From the NCBI GenBank assembly GCA_017984135.1, contig JAGNZZ010000004.1, positions 1-37,559 on the forward strand: a stretch of 37,559 nt of DNA, written 5' to 3'. This document shows, in pieces, positions 16,328-24,244 of this stretch (position 1 is the stretch's first letter; every line of letters starts with the position of its first letter). The notes beneath the pieces were generated by a model that did no database searches, was not told where the DNA came from, and was given only the letters and a program-made list of their open reading frames with translations. The stretch is from Chitinophagales bacterium. Lineage in GTDB: Bacteria; Bacteroidota; Bacteroidia; Chitinophagales; JADIYW01. The translations under genes were made by a program, and so were the position numbers.

Positions 16328-17059
16328 TTAATTCATCACAGATGAATAATTCTCTTTACTTGTATTTTCTGTTATAGTAACTACATATTTTCCAGCATTC
16401 AATTGCATATCATCAAACTGAATGACGTTTTTTCCTGCCTTAAGCTGTTTGGTAATTTTCTTAGAATTACCACCATTGGTATTAAATAAATTGATATTTA
16501 CATGTTGAGCAATCGTGCAGTTTAAAATATAATTCCTTTGTTTTTCTTGTTGTAAATCCACTGAAAATAATTGATTTAATTTCACTTCATAATTAGAAGA
16601 AGTATTCGAAAAATTTATCTCGGTTAATTCAACTGCTTCGTTGGATATATTCACCAATTCTATGGATTGAATTTTAGCATGTTCACTCTTCAAAATGTCA
16701 TTAGACGCATACAATGATATAGGAAGTTCATATACTACATTTTTTTCACTAACCAAAAACTGTTTAGAAATGTATTGTGAATGAACAGCATCTGCTACAT
16801 GTATTTTTAATTCTATGGTTGAATTGGCTTGCGTACATTTAAACTGAAAAAACTGTGGCAATGAAACTACTTGTTCATTATCGTAGGTACACGTAATAAA
16901 ATAAGGTTTTGAAGGTATCAACTGTACTTGAACGGCATGCGTAACATTATCAGTACTTACATAACATAACATGCTGTTATTTGTAACGGATTGCGCGTGT
17001 ACGTTTGTAATTAAAAAAATAAGTAGTACATGCGCCATGTATTTTAAGGGTGTCAACAT
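16328..17059 (-). CDS. Secreted protein of unknown function, CTD-like end
   Basis: 243 residues from the ATG at 17059, chosen because it starts a good signal peptide (MLTPLKYMAHVLLIFLITNV, cleavage near HAQ). A longer frame to 17110 puts 17 polar residues ahead of it and is rejected. The mature part is beta-rich and Asn/Ser/Thr-rich. I do not recognise the family. The last ~60 residues (VNINLFNTNG, LKAGKNVIQFDDM, LNAGKYVVTIT) resemble the strands of a T9SS type A sorting domain, but an 18-residue polar tail follows, so this is only a resemblance. Ends at a bidirectional terminator. Confidence 0.7.
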   Translation of the reverse strand: MLTPLKYMAHVLLIFLITNVHAQSVTNNSMLCYVSTDNVTHAVQVQLIPSKPYFITCTYDNEQVVSLPQFFQFKCTQANSTIELKIHVADAVHSQYISKQFLVSEKNVVYELPISLYASNDILKSEHAKIQSIELVNISNEAVELTEINFSNTSSNYEVKLNQLFSVDLQQEKQRNYILNCTIAQHVNINLFNTNGGNSKKITKQLKAGKNVIQFDDMQLNAGKYVVTITENTSKENYSSVMN

Positions 17060-17173
17060 GGCTGGGTTTTTATGTGATACAAAATTAAAATCTATTTCTG
17101 AATTTGTCAATACCTATTTTAAAAAAAAATTAAAATAATGTCAATTTCATGTCAAAACCTACATATTTATTGA

Positions 17174-17181
17174 TACTTTAG
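17174..17181 (+). promoter_or_regulatory. Near-consensus -7 box of the alkyltransferase-like gene
   Basis: TACTTTAG differs from TAnnTTTG at one position and lies 18 bases before the ATG. Confidence 0.35.
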
Positions 17182-17199
17182 AATGAAAAAAAATAAAGG

Positions 17200-17526
17200 A
17201 TGAATGATTTTTATTTAAAAGTATATGAGATAGTAAAGAAAATTCCTAAAGGAAAAGTATGTACGTATGGTGATATTGCAGCCTATATTGGTACAAAGGG
17301 TTCTGCCAGAACCGTTGGATATGCTATGAATCATGCACATACTGCACCTTTTTATGTTCCAGCGCATAGAGTGGTAAACAGAAATGGTATGCTAACTGGA
17401 AAACATCATTTTGAAAATAGTACGATGATGCAAGAATTATTAGAAAGTGAAGGCATCCAAATTAAGAATGATATCATTCAAAAATTTGAAACTAAAAGAT
17501 GGTATCCATCCAATCATAGAAAATAA
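17200..17526 (+). CDS. Alkyltransferase-like (ATL) protein, MGMT family
   Basis: 108 residues, the length of stand-alone ATL proteins. The MGMT DNA-binding fold is clear: IPKGKVCTYGDIA (recognition helix region), SARTVGYAMNHA with the Arg finger, and YVPAHRVVNRNG. In active MGMT the nucleophile is Cys in PCHR; here it is Ala55 (PAHR), so it cannot accept alkyl groups. Known ATLs bind O6-alkylguanine and flag it for nucleotide excision repair; Trp or Ala occur at this position in characterised members. Monocistronic, with a weak purine run AAAGG touching its ATG. Downstream is the non-coding, apparently decayed stretch. Confidence 0.92.
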   Translation: MNDFYLKVYEIVKKIPKGKVCTYGDIAAYIGTKGSARTVGYAMNHAHTAPFYVPAHRVVNRNGMLTGKHHFENSTMMQELLESEGIQIKNDIIQKFETKRWYPSNHRK

Positions 17527-17529
17527 GAT

Positions 17530-17664
17530 TCATTTCGCAATGAATGCATGTTTCGTACAATCAATTCGCAAACCAGTACCTTTTAATCTTTGTTTGTATC
17601 AGCGTGCAATTATGGTTGCTATTTCAAATTTAGAATGGTTACAGGTGAAACACATACGTTGCAT
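17530..17664 (-). pseudogene. Short frame interrupted by in-frame TGA
   Basis: From an ATG at 17664, 21 codons (MQRMCFTCNHSKF...) reach a TGA at 17599-17601. The same frame continues 22 more codons, rich in Lys and with one Cys, to a second TGA. A CxxC pair near the start looks protein-like. It may be a gene relic or chance; no homology is recognised. Confidence 0.25.
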
Positions 17665-17733
17665 AGTAATCACTCCACTACTATTTAATGTGTGAATAAA
17701 TTTCAATAAACTCGAAAGCAATTGCGATTGTTC

Positions 17734-17770
17734 TTTTAGTGTATCGTCCTAAAATAGGGTTACACTAAAA
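17734..17770. repeat. Nested palindrome
   Basis: An outer perfect 10-bp inverted repeat TTTTAGTGTA/TACACTAAAA encloses an inner CCTA/TAGG stem with an AAA loop. There is no T-run, so it is not a typical terminator. It could be a mobile-element end, an operator or a structured RNA. Confidence 0.6.
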
Positions 17771-17933
17771 CGTGTAAAAATGGACGCCAACGCACGAAAA
17801 AACCGACAGAAATGACAACAAAATAGACGACATAAAAAGAAGGGCGAAGACCGAACATCGGTTTTGCAAAAAAAAAGTTCAGTGCTTCTATGACAGTTTT
17901 GTGCAAGTGCAAATAGCTTCTATCATTTATTGC

Positions 17934-18227
17934 TTATTTAATAGTTATAAAAAAGATACTTTGCCGTAAAATTATAAATAGAATTAAGGCAAAATACAGG
18001 TATAAATTAGCTCTTACAGCTGCCATCGATGCTCCAAATTTAATGCAACACATTTCCACTTGGTTTTTCTAAAGCTGGAACCGAATTAACACCTTAAACT
18101 TATGCTTATACAATGCGATTTTTTTGATTCCTAATTGAACTGCTTCTACAAAATCACGGCCGATTAAAGAAATAATATCTTGTTCTGCACTACGCAAACC
18201 GGCCAACCAGAATGATACAAAATTGAT
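17934..18227 (-). pseudogene. Probable gene relic, one reading frame with an internal TAG
   Basis: One minus-strand frame runs from 18227 to a TAA at 17934, broken only by a TAG at 18069-18071. The first part (FWLAGLRSAEQDIISLIGRD, then FVEAVQLGIKKI) reads like real protein; the last part is hydrophobic (ANLYLYFALILFIIL). Near the TAG another frame also reads well (VNSVPALEKPSGNVLH then stop), which suggests a frameshifted remnant. There is no credible start. I do not recognise the parent family. Confidence 0.35.
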
Positions 18228-18313
18228 TTATCCTATTTAATATTTCAAGGTAAAAAATACAATTTAAATACAGGAATGACTCCAAACGATATCCATATAA
18301 ATTGATAAAAAAA

Positions 18314-18331
18314 CCACAACAAAAGTTGTGG
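18314..18331 (-). terminator. Terminator of dnaN
   Basis: A 7-bp stem CCACAAC/GTTGTGG with an AAAA loop, flanked by A7 on one side and T5 on the other. In the minus direction it gives a strong T-run; it could work both ways. Confidence 0.85.
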
Positions 18332-18359
18332 CTTTTTCATTGGCTGATATAATAATTGG

Positions 18360-19475
18360 TTAGTTATTCAACATAACAGGCATTACCAACATCAATAAAT
18401 CTTCATTTTCTTCTTTTATTGATGGGCGAATAATACCGGCTCTGTTCGGCGTAGATAATTCAATATTAATATCTGTTGAATCTAAAGAAGACAACATTTC
18501 GAGCAAAAATTTAGCATTAAATCCAATTTCCATGGCATTGCCTAAATATTCACACGATAATTTTTCAGATGCTTCGTTGGAAAAATCTAAGTCTTGTGCA
18601 GAAACCGTTAATTCAGATCCTGACATTTTCAATACTACTTGATGCGTTGTTTTATTGGAGAAAATAGACGTTCTTTTCAAAGAAGAAAAGAAATCATCTT
18701 TTTGCACCGTTAATAGATTAGGATTTTCTTTTGGAATCACTGCATTATAATCCGGATATTTTGCATCAATTAAACGGCAAATCAACTGAATATTATCAAA
18801 AGAGAAAAACGCATTTGATTTATTGAATTGTACCAGAACTTCAGATTCATTATTAGGAACAATTGATTTTAATAAATTCAATGCTTTTTTAGGAACAATA
18901 AAAGAAGCCGTTGCGCCTGAAATATCATTTCTATTAAACTTCACTAATTTATGCGCATCCGTTGCCACAAAGGTAATTCCATTTTCATCTAATTGGAATA
19001 AAACACCTGTCATTGCCGGACGTAATTCATCATTACTTACTGCAAACAATGTTTTATTGATACCTGTATTTAATATCGATGAAGCTAAACGAACATTTTC
19101 AACCTCGTCCGCTATTGGTTCCTTCGGAAAGTCAGCACTATTTTCGCCACTTAATTTATATTTACCATTATCTGTGGTGATTTCGATACTGTTTGTTGTA
19201 TCATCCACCGCAATCGTAATAGGTTGCTCCGGCAAAGCTTTCAAACTGTCTAATAATATACGTGCTGGAATCGCAATTTTAAAACTCTCTTTAGAATCTA
19301 CTTCCATACTAACAGACATCGTCGTGTCTAAATCAGTTGCCGTAATATTTAATTTATCATTGTCAATGTCAAACAAAAAATCTTCTAAAATAGGTAACAC
19401 GGTATTCGTGCTGATAACACCACTAATTTTTTGCAGATTTTTTAATAGCTGTGAGGAAGAAACGACAAATCGCAT
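18360..19475 (-). CDS. dnaN: DNA polymerase III beta subunit (sliding clamp)
   Basis: 371 residues, normal length. The three-domain clamp is recognisable from the start MRFVVSSSQLLKNLQKISGV, the inner segment GENSADFPKEP, FVATDAHKLVKFNR in the second domain, and the closing LMLVMPVMLNN, the hydrophobic C-terminus by which clamps form their partner pocket. It forms the ring that tethers polymerase III to DNA. dnaA, recF and gyrB are not adjacent, so this is not the classical origin-region cluster. An exact -7 box TAACTTTG lies 16 bases before the ATG. Divergent from the glycosyltransferase gene. Confidence 0.97.
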   Translation of the reverse strand: MRFVVSSSQLLKNLQKISGVISTNTVLPILEDFLFDIDNDKLNITATDLDTTMSVSMEVDSKESFKIAIPARILLDSLKALPEQPITIAVDDTTNSIEITTDNGKYKLSGENSADFPKEPIADEVENVRLASSILNTGINKTLFAVSNDELRPAMTGVLFQLDENGITFVATDAHKLVKFNRNDISGATASFIVPKKALNLLKSIVPNNESEVLVQFNKSNAFFSFDNIQLICRLIDAKYPDYNAVIPKENPNLLTVQKDDFFSSLKRTSIFSNKTTHQVVLKMSGSELTVSAQDLDFSNEASEKLSCEYLGNAMEIGFNAKFLLEMLSSLDSTDINIELSTPNRAGIIRPSIKEENEDLLMLVMPVMLNN

Positions 19476-19491
19476 AGAGTATAAATTTTTC

Positions 19492-19499
19492 CAAAGTTA
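19492..19499 (-). promoter_or_regulatory. -7 box of dnaN
   Basis: TAACTTTG on the minus strand fits TAnnTTTG exactly. The -33 position is T-rich (TTTT). The predicted leader is about 12 nt. Confidence 0.5.
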
Positions 19500-19596
19500 A
19501 TTATTTCAGTTTAATATAAAATGCCTTGAAAATCTTATCTTTCGACAAATTGTTAATAAGTCTAAATTTTGTGAATAAGGTATTTTTTTTACATCC

Positions 19597-20748
19597 ATGA
19601 AAATTGCGGTCAATACACGTTTTTTATTGTCCAATAAATTAGAAGGTATTGGCATGTTTACACACGAAATTTTTAAACGTGTGGTGCAATTATTGCCGGA
19701 ACACGAATTCTATTTCATATTTGACCGACCTTATTCCGAAGAATTTGTTTTCCAAAACAATGTGAAGCCTATTGTTGTTGCGCCACCAGCTCGCCATCCT
19801 TTCTTATGGTATTGGTGGTTTGAAAAATCTATTCCAAAAATTTTAAAAGAAAACAATATTGATTTATTTATTTCGCCCGATGGATTTGCTTCATTAAATA
19901 CAAGCATTCCACAATTCATTGTCATTCATGATTTAGGATTTGAACACTATCCTAAACATACTCCGTTTTTAGTGCAAAAATATTATCAGCATTTCATTCC
20001 TAAATATTGCCAGAAAGCAAGTAAAATATTGGTTGTTTCCAATTTTACCAAGCATGATATTATTCAACAGTACAACATTGAAGAAAGTAAAATTGAAGTT
20101 GTGTATAATGGTTTTTCAAACGAGCAAAATACATCTGCTGAAATAAATTTAAAGTCAGATAATTCATTTGAAAAATTGGAGCTCACAACTCAACAATATT
20201 TTATTTTTATTGGTGCAATACATCCACGAAAAAATATTTTAAATCTATTAAAAGCATTTGAACTACACAAACATAGTAATTCAACATTTAAGCTGGTTTT
20301 AGTAGGTAGAAATGCTTGGATGAACAATGAAATTCATTTGTATTTATCCAACATGAAATATAAAACAGATGTAGTTTGGATAGAAAAAATTACAAGAAAG
20401 AACTTGTTATTTCTTTTAAAAAATGCGTATGCATTATGTTATCCAAGTTTATTTGAAGGTTTTGGTATTCCGCTTATTGAAGCCATGAATTTAGGTGTTC
20501 CTGTAATCACATCAAATGTATCTGCATTGCCGGAAATACTAGGAAATGCTGGTATTTTGGTATCACCTACTTCAACCGATGAAATTGCAAATGCGATGCA
20601 GCAATTGGTAAATGATAAAAAATTACGACAAACTTTAATTGAAAAAGGACACCAACAAGCTACACGTTTTAGTTGGGATGTATCCGCCCAAAAAATAGTA
20701 CAACTTATCCAAAATTGGATAGAGAAAAATGAAAATAAACCAAAGTAA
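19597..20748 (+). CDS. Glycosyltransferase family 4 (GT-B fold)
   Basis: 383 residues. The N-terminal acceptor domain opens with MKIAVNTRFL and contains a conserved HDLGFEHYP segment. The C-terminal GT4 domain shows FIGAIHPRKNILNLLKAF, then the nucleotide-sugar site FEGFGIPLIEAMNLGVPVI and SALPEILGNAGILV, with the E-x7-E pattern of retaining enzymes. It is soluble with no obvious membrane segment and probably works at the cytoplasmic membrane on a cell-surface glycan. Donor and acceptor are not predictable. It stands alone: divergent from dnaN and convergent, 10 bases apart, with a membrane-protein gene. Confidence 0.92.
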   Translation: MKIAVNTRFLLSNKLEGIGMFTHEIFKRVVQLLPEHEFYFIFDRPYSEEFVFQNNVKPIVVAPPARHPFLWYWWFEKSIPKILKENNIDLFISPDGFASLNTSIPQFIVIHDLGFEHYPKHTPFLVQKYYQHFIPKYCQKASKILVVSNFTKHDIIQQYNIEESKIEVVYNGFSNEQNTSAEINLKSDNSFEKLELTTQQYFIFIGAIHPRKNILNLLKAFELHKHSNSTFKLVLVGRNAWMNNEIHLYLSNMKYKTDVVWIEKITRKNLLFLLKNAYALCYPSLFEGFGIPLIEAMNLGVPVITSNVSALPEILGNAGILVSPTSTDEIANAMQQLVNDKKLRQTLIEKGHQQATRFSWDVSAQKIVQLIQNWIEKNENKPK

Positions 20749-20758
20749 TTCCACTTGT

Positions 20759-21547
20759 TTAATCACGCAAGTTCAACCCAACCACTTCTTCATACGCTAC
20801 ATAAAGCGCGCATATCGAAGATGGAATCGTGACAAACAAACCAATTCCTAAACACAATGCACCCGCAAAATTAAATACCATAATTAAGCCTAAAAATCCT
20901 AACCAATTCACAAATTTTTTGCTAATTAATTTTCTACTGATGTCGAGTGCATTTACCGGTTCAAATTTTTCAAATAAAACAAAAAAAGTAGCAAACATAA
21001 ACAAGATAGATACTACCGCAGCAATTAAACCAGCTAATCCTACACGAGCGCCCAATCCGGTGGCACTTGCAATGGATGACAAATCATTTAAATTATTAAA
21101 ATTTATTTCAGGCTTAAAACCTAAGAAACTTATTTTGAAATACGTCCAGCCACCTACTACCAACATAATTAAGGCTACCACAAGTGTTGGAATTACAGAT
21201 ACTATTAATAAAGAAACATAATTTTTGGTGCCATCAAAAAAGTTGGAAAAACTATGTGGCTCTTTTTTATCAATCATTTTTGCAACAATGTAATATCCAG
21301 CCATTATAGGAGCAATAAGTGCAAATGCCAATCCTTTCACTATAGGAATAGAACCTAATATAGCTTGTATTACACCAATAACTATTAAGAAACCAATAAA
21401 TCCTGCAATGTTTTGTTTAAAAATTTCAAATCCTTTTTTGATGTAATCAACAGCATGTGTTTCATAGCCATTGCTCAATAAATCTTGTAGTGATTTACCT
21501 TCGTTGTTTTTATCCAGCAAATCGCTGTCTAATAATTGATTTTCCAT
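20759..21547 (-). CDS. Integral membrane protein of unknown function
   Basis: 262 residues. A polar N-terminal ~40 residues (MENQLLDSDLLDKNNEGKSL) is followed by about six hydrophobic helices, including NIAGFIGFLIVIGVIQAIL, LLIVSVIPTLVVALIMLVV and LAGLIAAVVSILFMFATFF, ending in GLNLRD. The architecture resembles the loose group of six-helix bacterial proteins with segments like FKQNIAGFIGF and EPVNALDISRKLI; I cannot name a family with confidence. It lies 53 bases downstream of the 21601-22485 gene on the same strand and may be co-transcribed with it and nadE. Confidence 0.75.
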   Translation of the reverse strand: MENQLLDSDLLDKNNEGKSLQDLLSNGYETHAVDYIKKGFEIFKQNIAGFIGFLIVIGVIQAILGSIPIVKGLAFALIAPIMAGYYIVAKMIDKKEPHSFSNFFDGTKNYVSLLIVSVIPTLVVALIMLVVGGWTYFKISFLGFKPEINFNNLNDLSSIASATGLGARVGLAGLIAAVVSILFMFATFFVLFEKFEPVNALDISRKLISKKFVNWLGFLGLIMVFNFAGALCLGIGLFVTIPSSICALYVAYEEVVGLNLRD

Positions 21548-21600
21548 ATCTTATTTTTTTTGATGAATGAAAATTAAACAAAATAGATTAATCAGTTATG

Positions 21601-22485
21601 TTAAATCTTACAAGTAGATGATAAATTAAAATCCAATTCAAACAACGTAGATTTTCCATCGTCGTTATCTGCCACTAAAACACAAGCATGGCTATTCGTT
21701 TTGGATTTAGTGATGCATATAGATTCTATTTTTTGTTTTTTGAAACATGCATTTATTGTATCCAAATTAATTACTTCTTCAACAACTAATTTAGTGTTGG
21801 ATAATTGTTGGTAAGCATTTTTTACAACGGCAATCACACTTCCTATAATTTCACCATCATCATACGCATTGTTGGTGTTTTCTGCCGAAGCTGTTAAAAG
21901 CAAAATATCCTCATCTTCAATATAACAAGCACCTGAAATGCCTAATGCTACATTATTGAACAAAGGCAATTCTATCTGTATTAGTTTGAAATTATTCGGA
22001 AATTGTTTTCTTAAAATTTTATGATCCGTACAAATTAAAAGATTAGATTGTTCATTATTGGCTCTATTAAAAAAAAGAAGTTTATCACGGCAAACCGTAA
22101 AGCCTTCTATGTTTAATTCTTTAACTATATTGAGATTTCTAAAAATGGAATAAAAAGCTGCCGTACTAATACGTTTCACTTTTGTATCTTCTAAATGGAT
22201 GATAAAAGCCACATCACGTTCCGGCGATTTAGAACCAGATCCTAGTATATATAAAGTATCATTTATTATGGTAGCACATTCTAAATCAGGCTTCATCGGT
22301 TTTGGAATGCGTTCTCCATTAAATTCAAAAAGTTGAATTATTTGTACTTCATTCCATGCATCATCTAAGCATAAAATTTTATTGGTATCATCGCCAATGA
22401 CATATAAAATGCCATTTTTATATTCTAAAGCTGAACCCGAAGGATAATCAAATTGTTCGTATCTTAAAAATTTTATATTTTTCAT
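21601..22485 (-). CDS. Probable beta-propeller-like protein of unknown function
   Basis: 294 residues, no signal peptide visible. Repeated strand patterns of the type YKNGILYVIGDDTNKILCLD, NDTLYILGSGSKSPERD and ILLLTASAENTNNA, plus LECATIIND and IEGFTVCRDKLLFFNR, suggest a beta-propeller of the esterase-like/phytase-like kind. The pattern with paired Glu (PDLECA, KIESICI) recalls metal-binding propellers; this is inference. I do not assign a function. Its ATG is 2 bases beyond the nadE stop, so the two genes are almost certainly co-transcribed and possibly translationally coupled. Confidence 0.75.
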   Translation of the reverse strand: MKNIKFLRYEQFDYPSGSALEYKNGILYVIGDDTNKILCLDDAWNEVQIIQLFEFNGERIPKPMKPDLECATIINDTLYILGSGSKSPERDVAFIIHLEDTKVKRISTAAFYSIFRNLNIVKELNIEGFTVCRDKLLFFNRANNEQSNLLICTDHKILRKQFPNNFKLIQIELPLFNNVALGISGACYIEDEDILLLTASAENTNNAYDDGEIIGSVIAVVKNAYQQLSNTKLVVEEVINLDTINACFKKQKIESICITKSKTNSHACVLVADNDDGKSTLFELDFNLSSTCKI

Positions 22486-22487
22486 TT

Positions 22488-24149
22488 TCAGCTTTCTAAA
22501 TATTTTCCTACTATTGGCAATCGTCTTCCACTGCCAAATGCTTTAGAAGATACGCGTAAAATTGGTGGTGTTTGATGTCGTTTAAATTCGTTTCTATTCA
22601 CCATTCTCAAAATTCTTGTAATCAATTTTTCATCAAAACCTAAAGCTTCCATTTCGTCAGGTCCTTGTCTGTTTTCAATGTATTGAAAAAGTACTTTATC
22701 CAAAATATCATATTCGGGCAATGAATCAGAATCTTTTTGTCCTTCGCGTAGTTCGGCACTGGGCGCTTTAGTTAAAATATGATTGGGTATAATTTCGCCA
22801 TCTTTATTGATGTATTTGCATACTTCATAAATTTGAGTTTTATATACATCCGCCAATACAGCTAATCCACCACACATATCGCCATACAAAGTACCATAGC
22901 CCACTGCCGCTTCACTTTTATTAGTGGTGTTTAATAAAATGTATCCAAATTTATTACTTAATGCCATTAAATAATTGCCTCTAATTCTGGCTTGTAAGTT
23001 TTCTTCTGTTACATCAAACGCTTTGTTTTCAAAATGTGGTTGTAATATCTTTTCATACACATCAAATACTTCTTTAATTGGAATTATTTTATGTAAAGAA
23101 CCAATGTTTTCGAGCATCTTCAAGCTATCATCTATCGAGTGTGAGGTGGAAAATTGAGAAGGCATCAATACACTTAACACATTGTCTTTTCCTAATGCTC
23201 GTACTGCTAATGCCAATACTAACGCCGAATCTACGCCACCACTTAACCCTAAAATGGCTTTTTTAAATCCTAATTTTTGAAAATAATTCTGAATACCACA
23301 AACCAATGCATCATGGATGAGCTTAATCTCATTTTTATCTTGTTCTACATTGATTTTTTCCTGTTTATTTGCAGTAGAAATTTCTGTTTGATTTATTTCA
23401 TAAAATCGAATGCATTCTTCAAAGTATGGCATTTCATCTATCAAGGCGCCATTGGCATCCATCACCATGGAACCACCATCGAAAATAAGTTCCGTTTGTG
23501 CACCTACACAGTTGCAGTAAAAAATGGGTATTTTAAAATGTGTCGCATTTTTACGCACTACATTTAATCTGTTTTTAGCTTGTTTGTAATGAAATGGAGA
23601 AGCTGATAAATTTAATAAAATATCCGGCTGGAGTTTTGCTAATTCTTCCACCGGATTTATACGATATAATGGATTGGGTTCATCCGTATCCCAAATATCT
23701 TCACAAATAGTAATGGCTATTTTTTTATTTTTAAAAGTTACTACATTAAACTCTTTGTTTGGTTCAAAATATCGGTATTCATCAAATACATCATAAGTAG
23801 GCAAAAGTGCTTTATGGGCAATAAATTTCACATTTCCATTTTCAATAAAATAGGCAGAATTGTATAAATCTTTTCCATCTTTAGTAGGATTTTTGGATGG
23901 TGAACCAACTACTATAGCTAAATGATTGCCTGCAATCTCGGCTAATTGTTGTATTACGCTTTCACATTCATTTATAAAATGCTTAAATTCTAAAAAATCG
24001 CGAGGTGGATAACCGCAAACACATAGTTCACTAAATACCAATAAATCTGATTTATTTTCAATAGCGAGTTCAATGGCATTTTTCATTTTAACGAAATTTC
24101 CATTAAAATCTCCAATCCTATAATTCAGTTGTGCTAATCCAATTTTCAT
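22488..24149 (-). CDS. nadE: Glutamine-dependent NAD+ synthetase
   Basis: 553 residues in two domains. The N-terminal nitrilase-type glutaminase has the triad Glu41 (FSELCVCGYPP), Lys113 (HKALLPTYDVFDEYRYF) and Cys149 (ITICEDIWD). The C-terminal synthetase has the PP-loop SGGVDS at 303-308, NTTNKSEAAVGYGTLYGD and the closing SSKAFGSGRRLPI. It converts deamido-NAD+ to NAD+ using ammonia from glutamine. Divergent from gldB over 95 bases; a nadE-gldB neighbourhood occurs in other Bacteroidota. TACTTTTA near the ATG is a near-consensus -7 box. Confidence 0.97.
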   Translation of the reverse strand: MKIGLAQLNYRIGDFNGNFVKMKNAIELAIENKSDLLVFSELCVCGYPPRDFLEFKHFINECESVIQQLAEIAGNHLAIVVGSPSKNPTKDGKDLYNSAYFIENGNVKFIAHKALLPTYDVFDEYRYFEPNKEFNVVTFKNKKIAITICEDIWDTDEPNPLYRINPVEELAKLQPDILLNLSASPFHYKQAKNRLNVVRKNATHFKIPIFYCNCVGAQTELIFDGGSMVMDANGALIDEMPYFEECIRFYEINQTEISTANKQEKINVEQDKNEIKLIHDALVCGIQNYFQKLGFKKAILGLSGGVDSALVLALAVRALGKDNVLSVLMPSQFSTSHSIDDSLKMLENIGSLHKIIPIKEVFDVYEKILQPHFENKAFDVTEENLQARIRGNYLMALSNKFGYILLNTTNKSEAAVGYGTLYGDMCGGLAVLADVYKTQIYEVCKYINKDGEIIPNHILTKAPSAELREGQKDSDSLPEYDILDKVLFQYIENRQGPDEMEALGFDEKLITRILRMVNRNEFKRHQTPPILRVSSKAFGSGRRLPIVGKYLES

Positions 24150-24220
24150 TGTATAAAAGTAACAAGTAATAAGTAATAGTTATACATCTAAAAAAAATAA
24201 TCCACAACTATTTTTTATTG

Positions 24221-24228
24221 TATTTTTG
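24221..24228 (+). promoter_or_regulatory. -7 box of gldB
   Basis: TATTTTTG fits TAnnTTTG exactly and lies 16 bases before the ATG. No clear -33 TTTG is visible. Confidence 0.5.
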
Positions 24229-24244
24229 ACAAAAGTTTTATTAA

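Larger units (their letters stand above)
17527..18359. other. 833-base region without an intact gene
   Basis: Between the ATL gene and dnaN. It holds a short minus-strand frame broken by a stop (17530-17664), a nested palindrome (17734-17770), a purine-rich stretch, a longer minus-strand frame broken by one TAG (17934-18227), and the dnaN terminator. The texture suggests decayed coding DNA, but I cannot identify the parent genes. No tRNA or other structured RNA is recognisable. Confidence 0.6.

Noticed and set aside
17447..17695. 82-codon plus-strand frame after the ATL gene
   Set aside because: It overlaps the ATL coding region and lacks a promoter, start context or recognisable motif; the rest lies in the decayed stretch.
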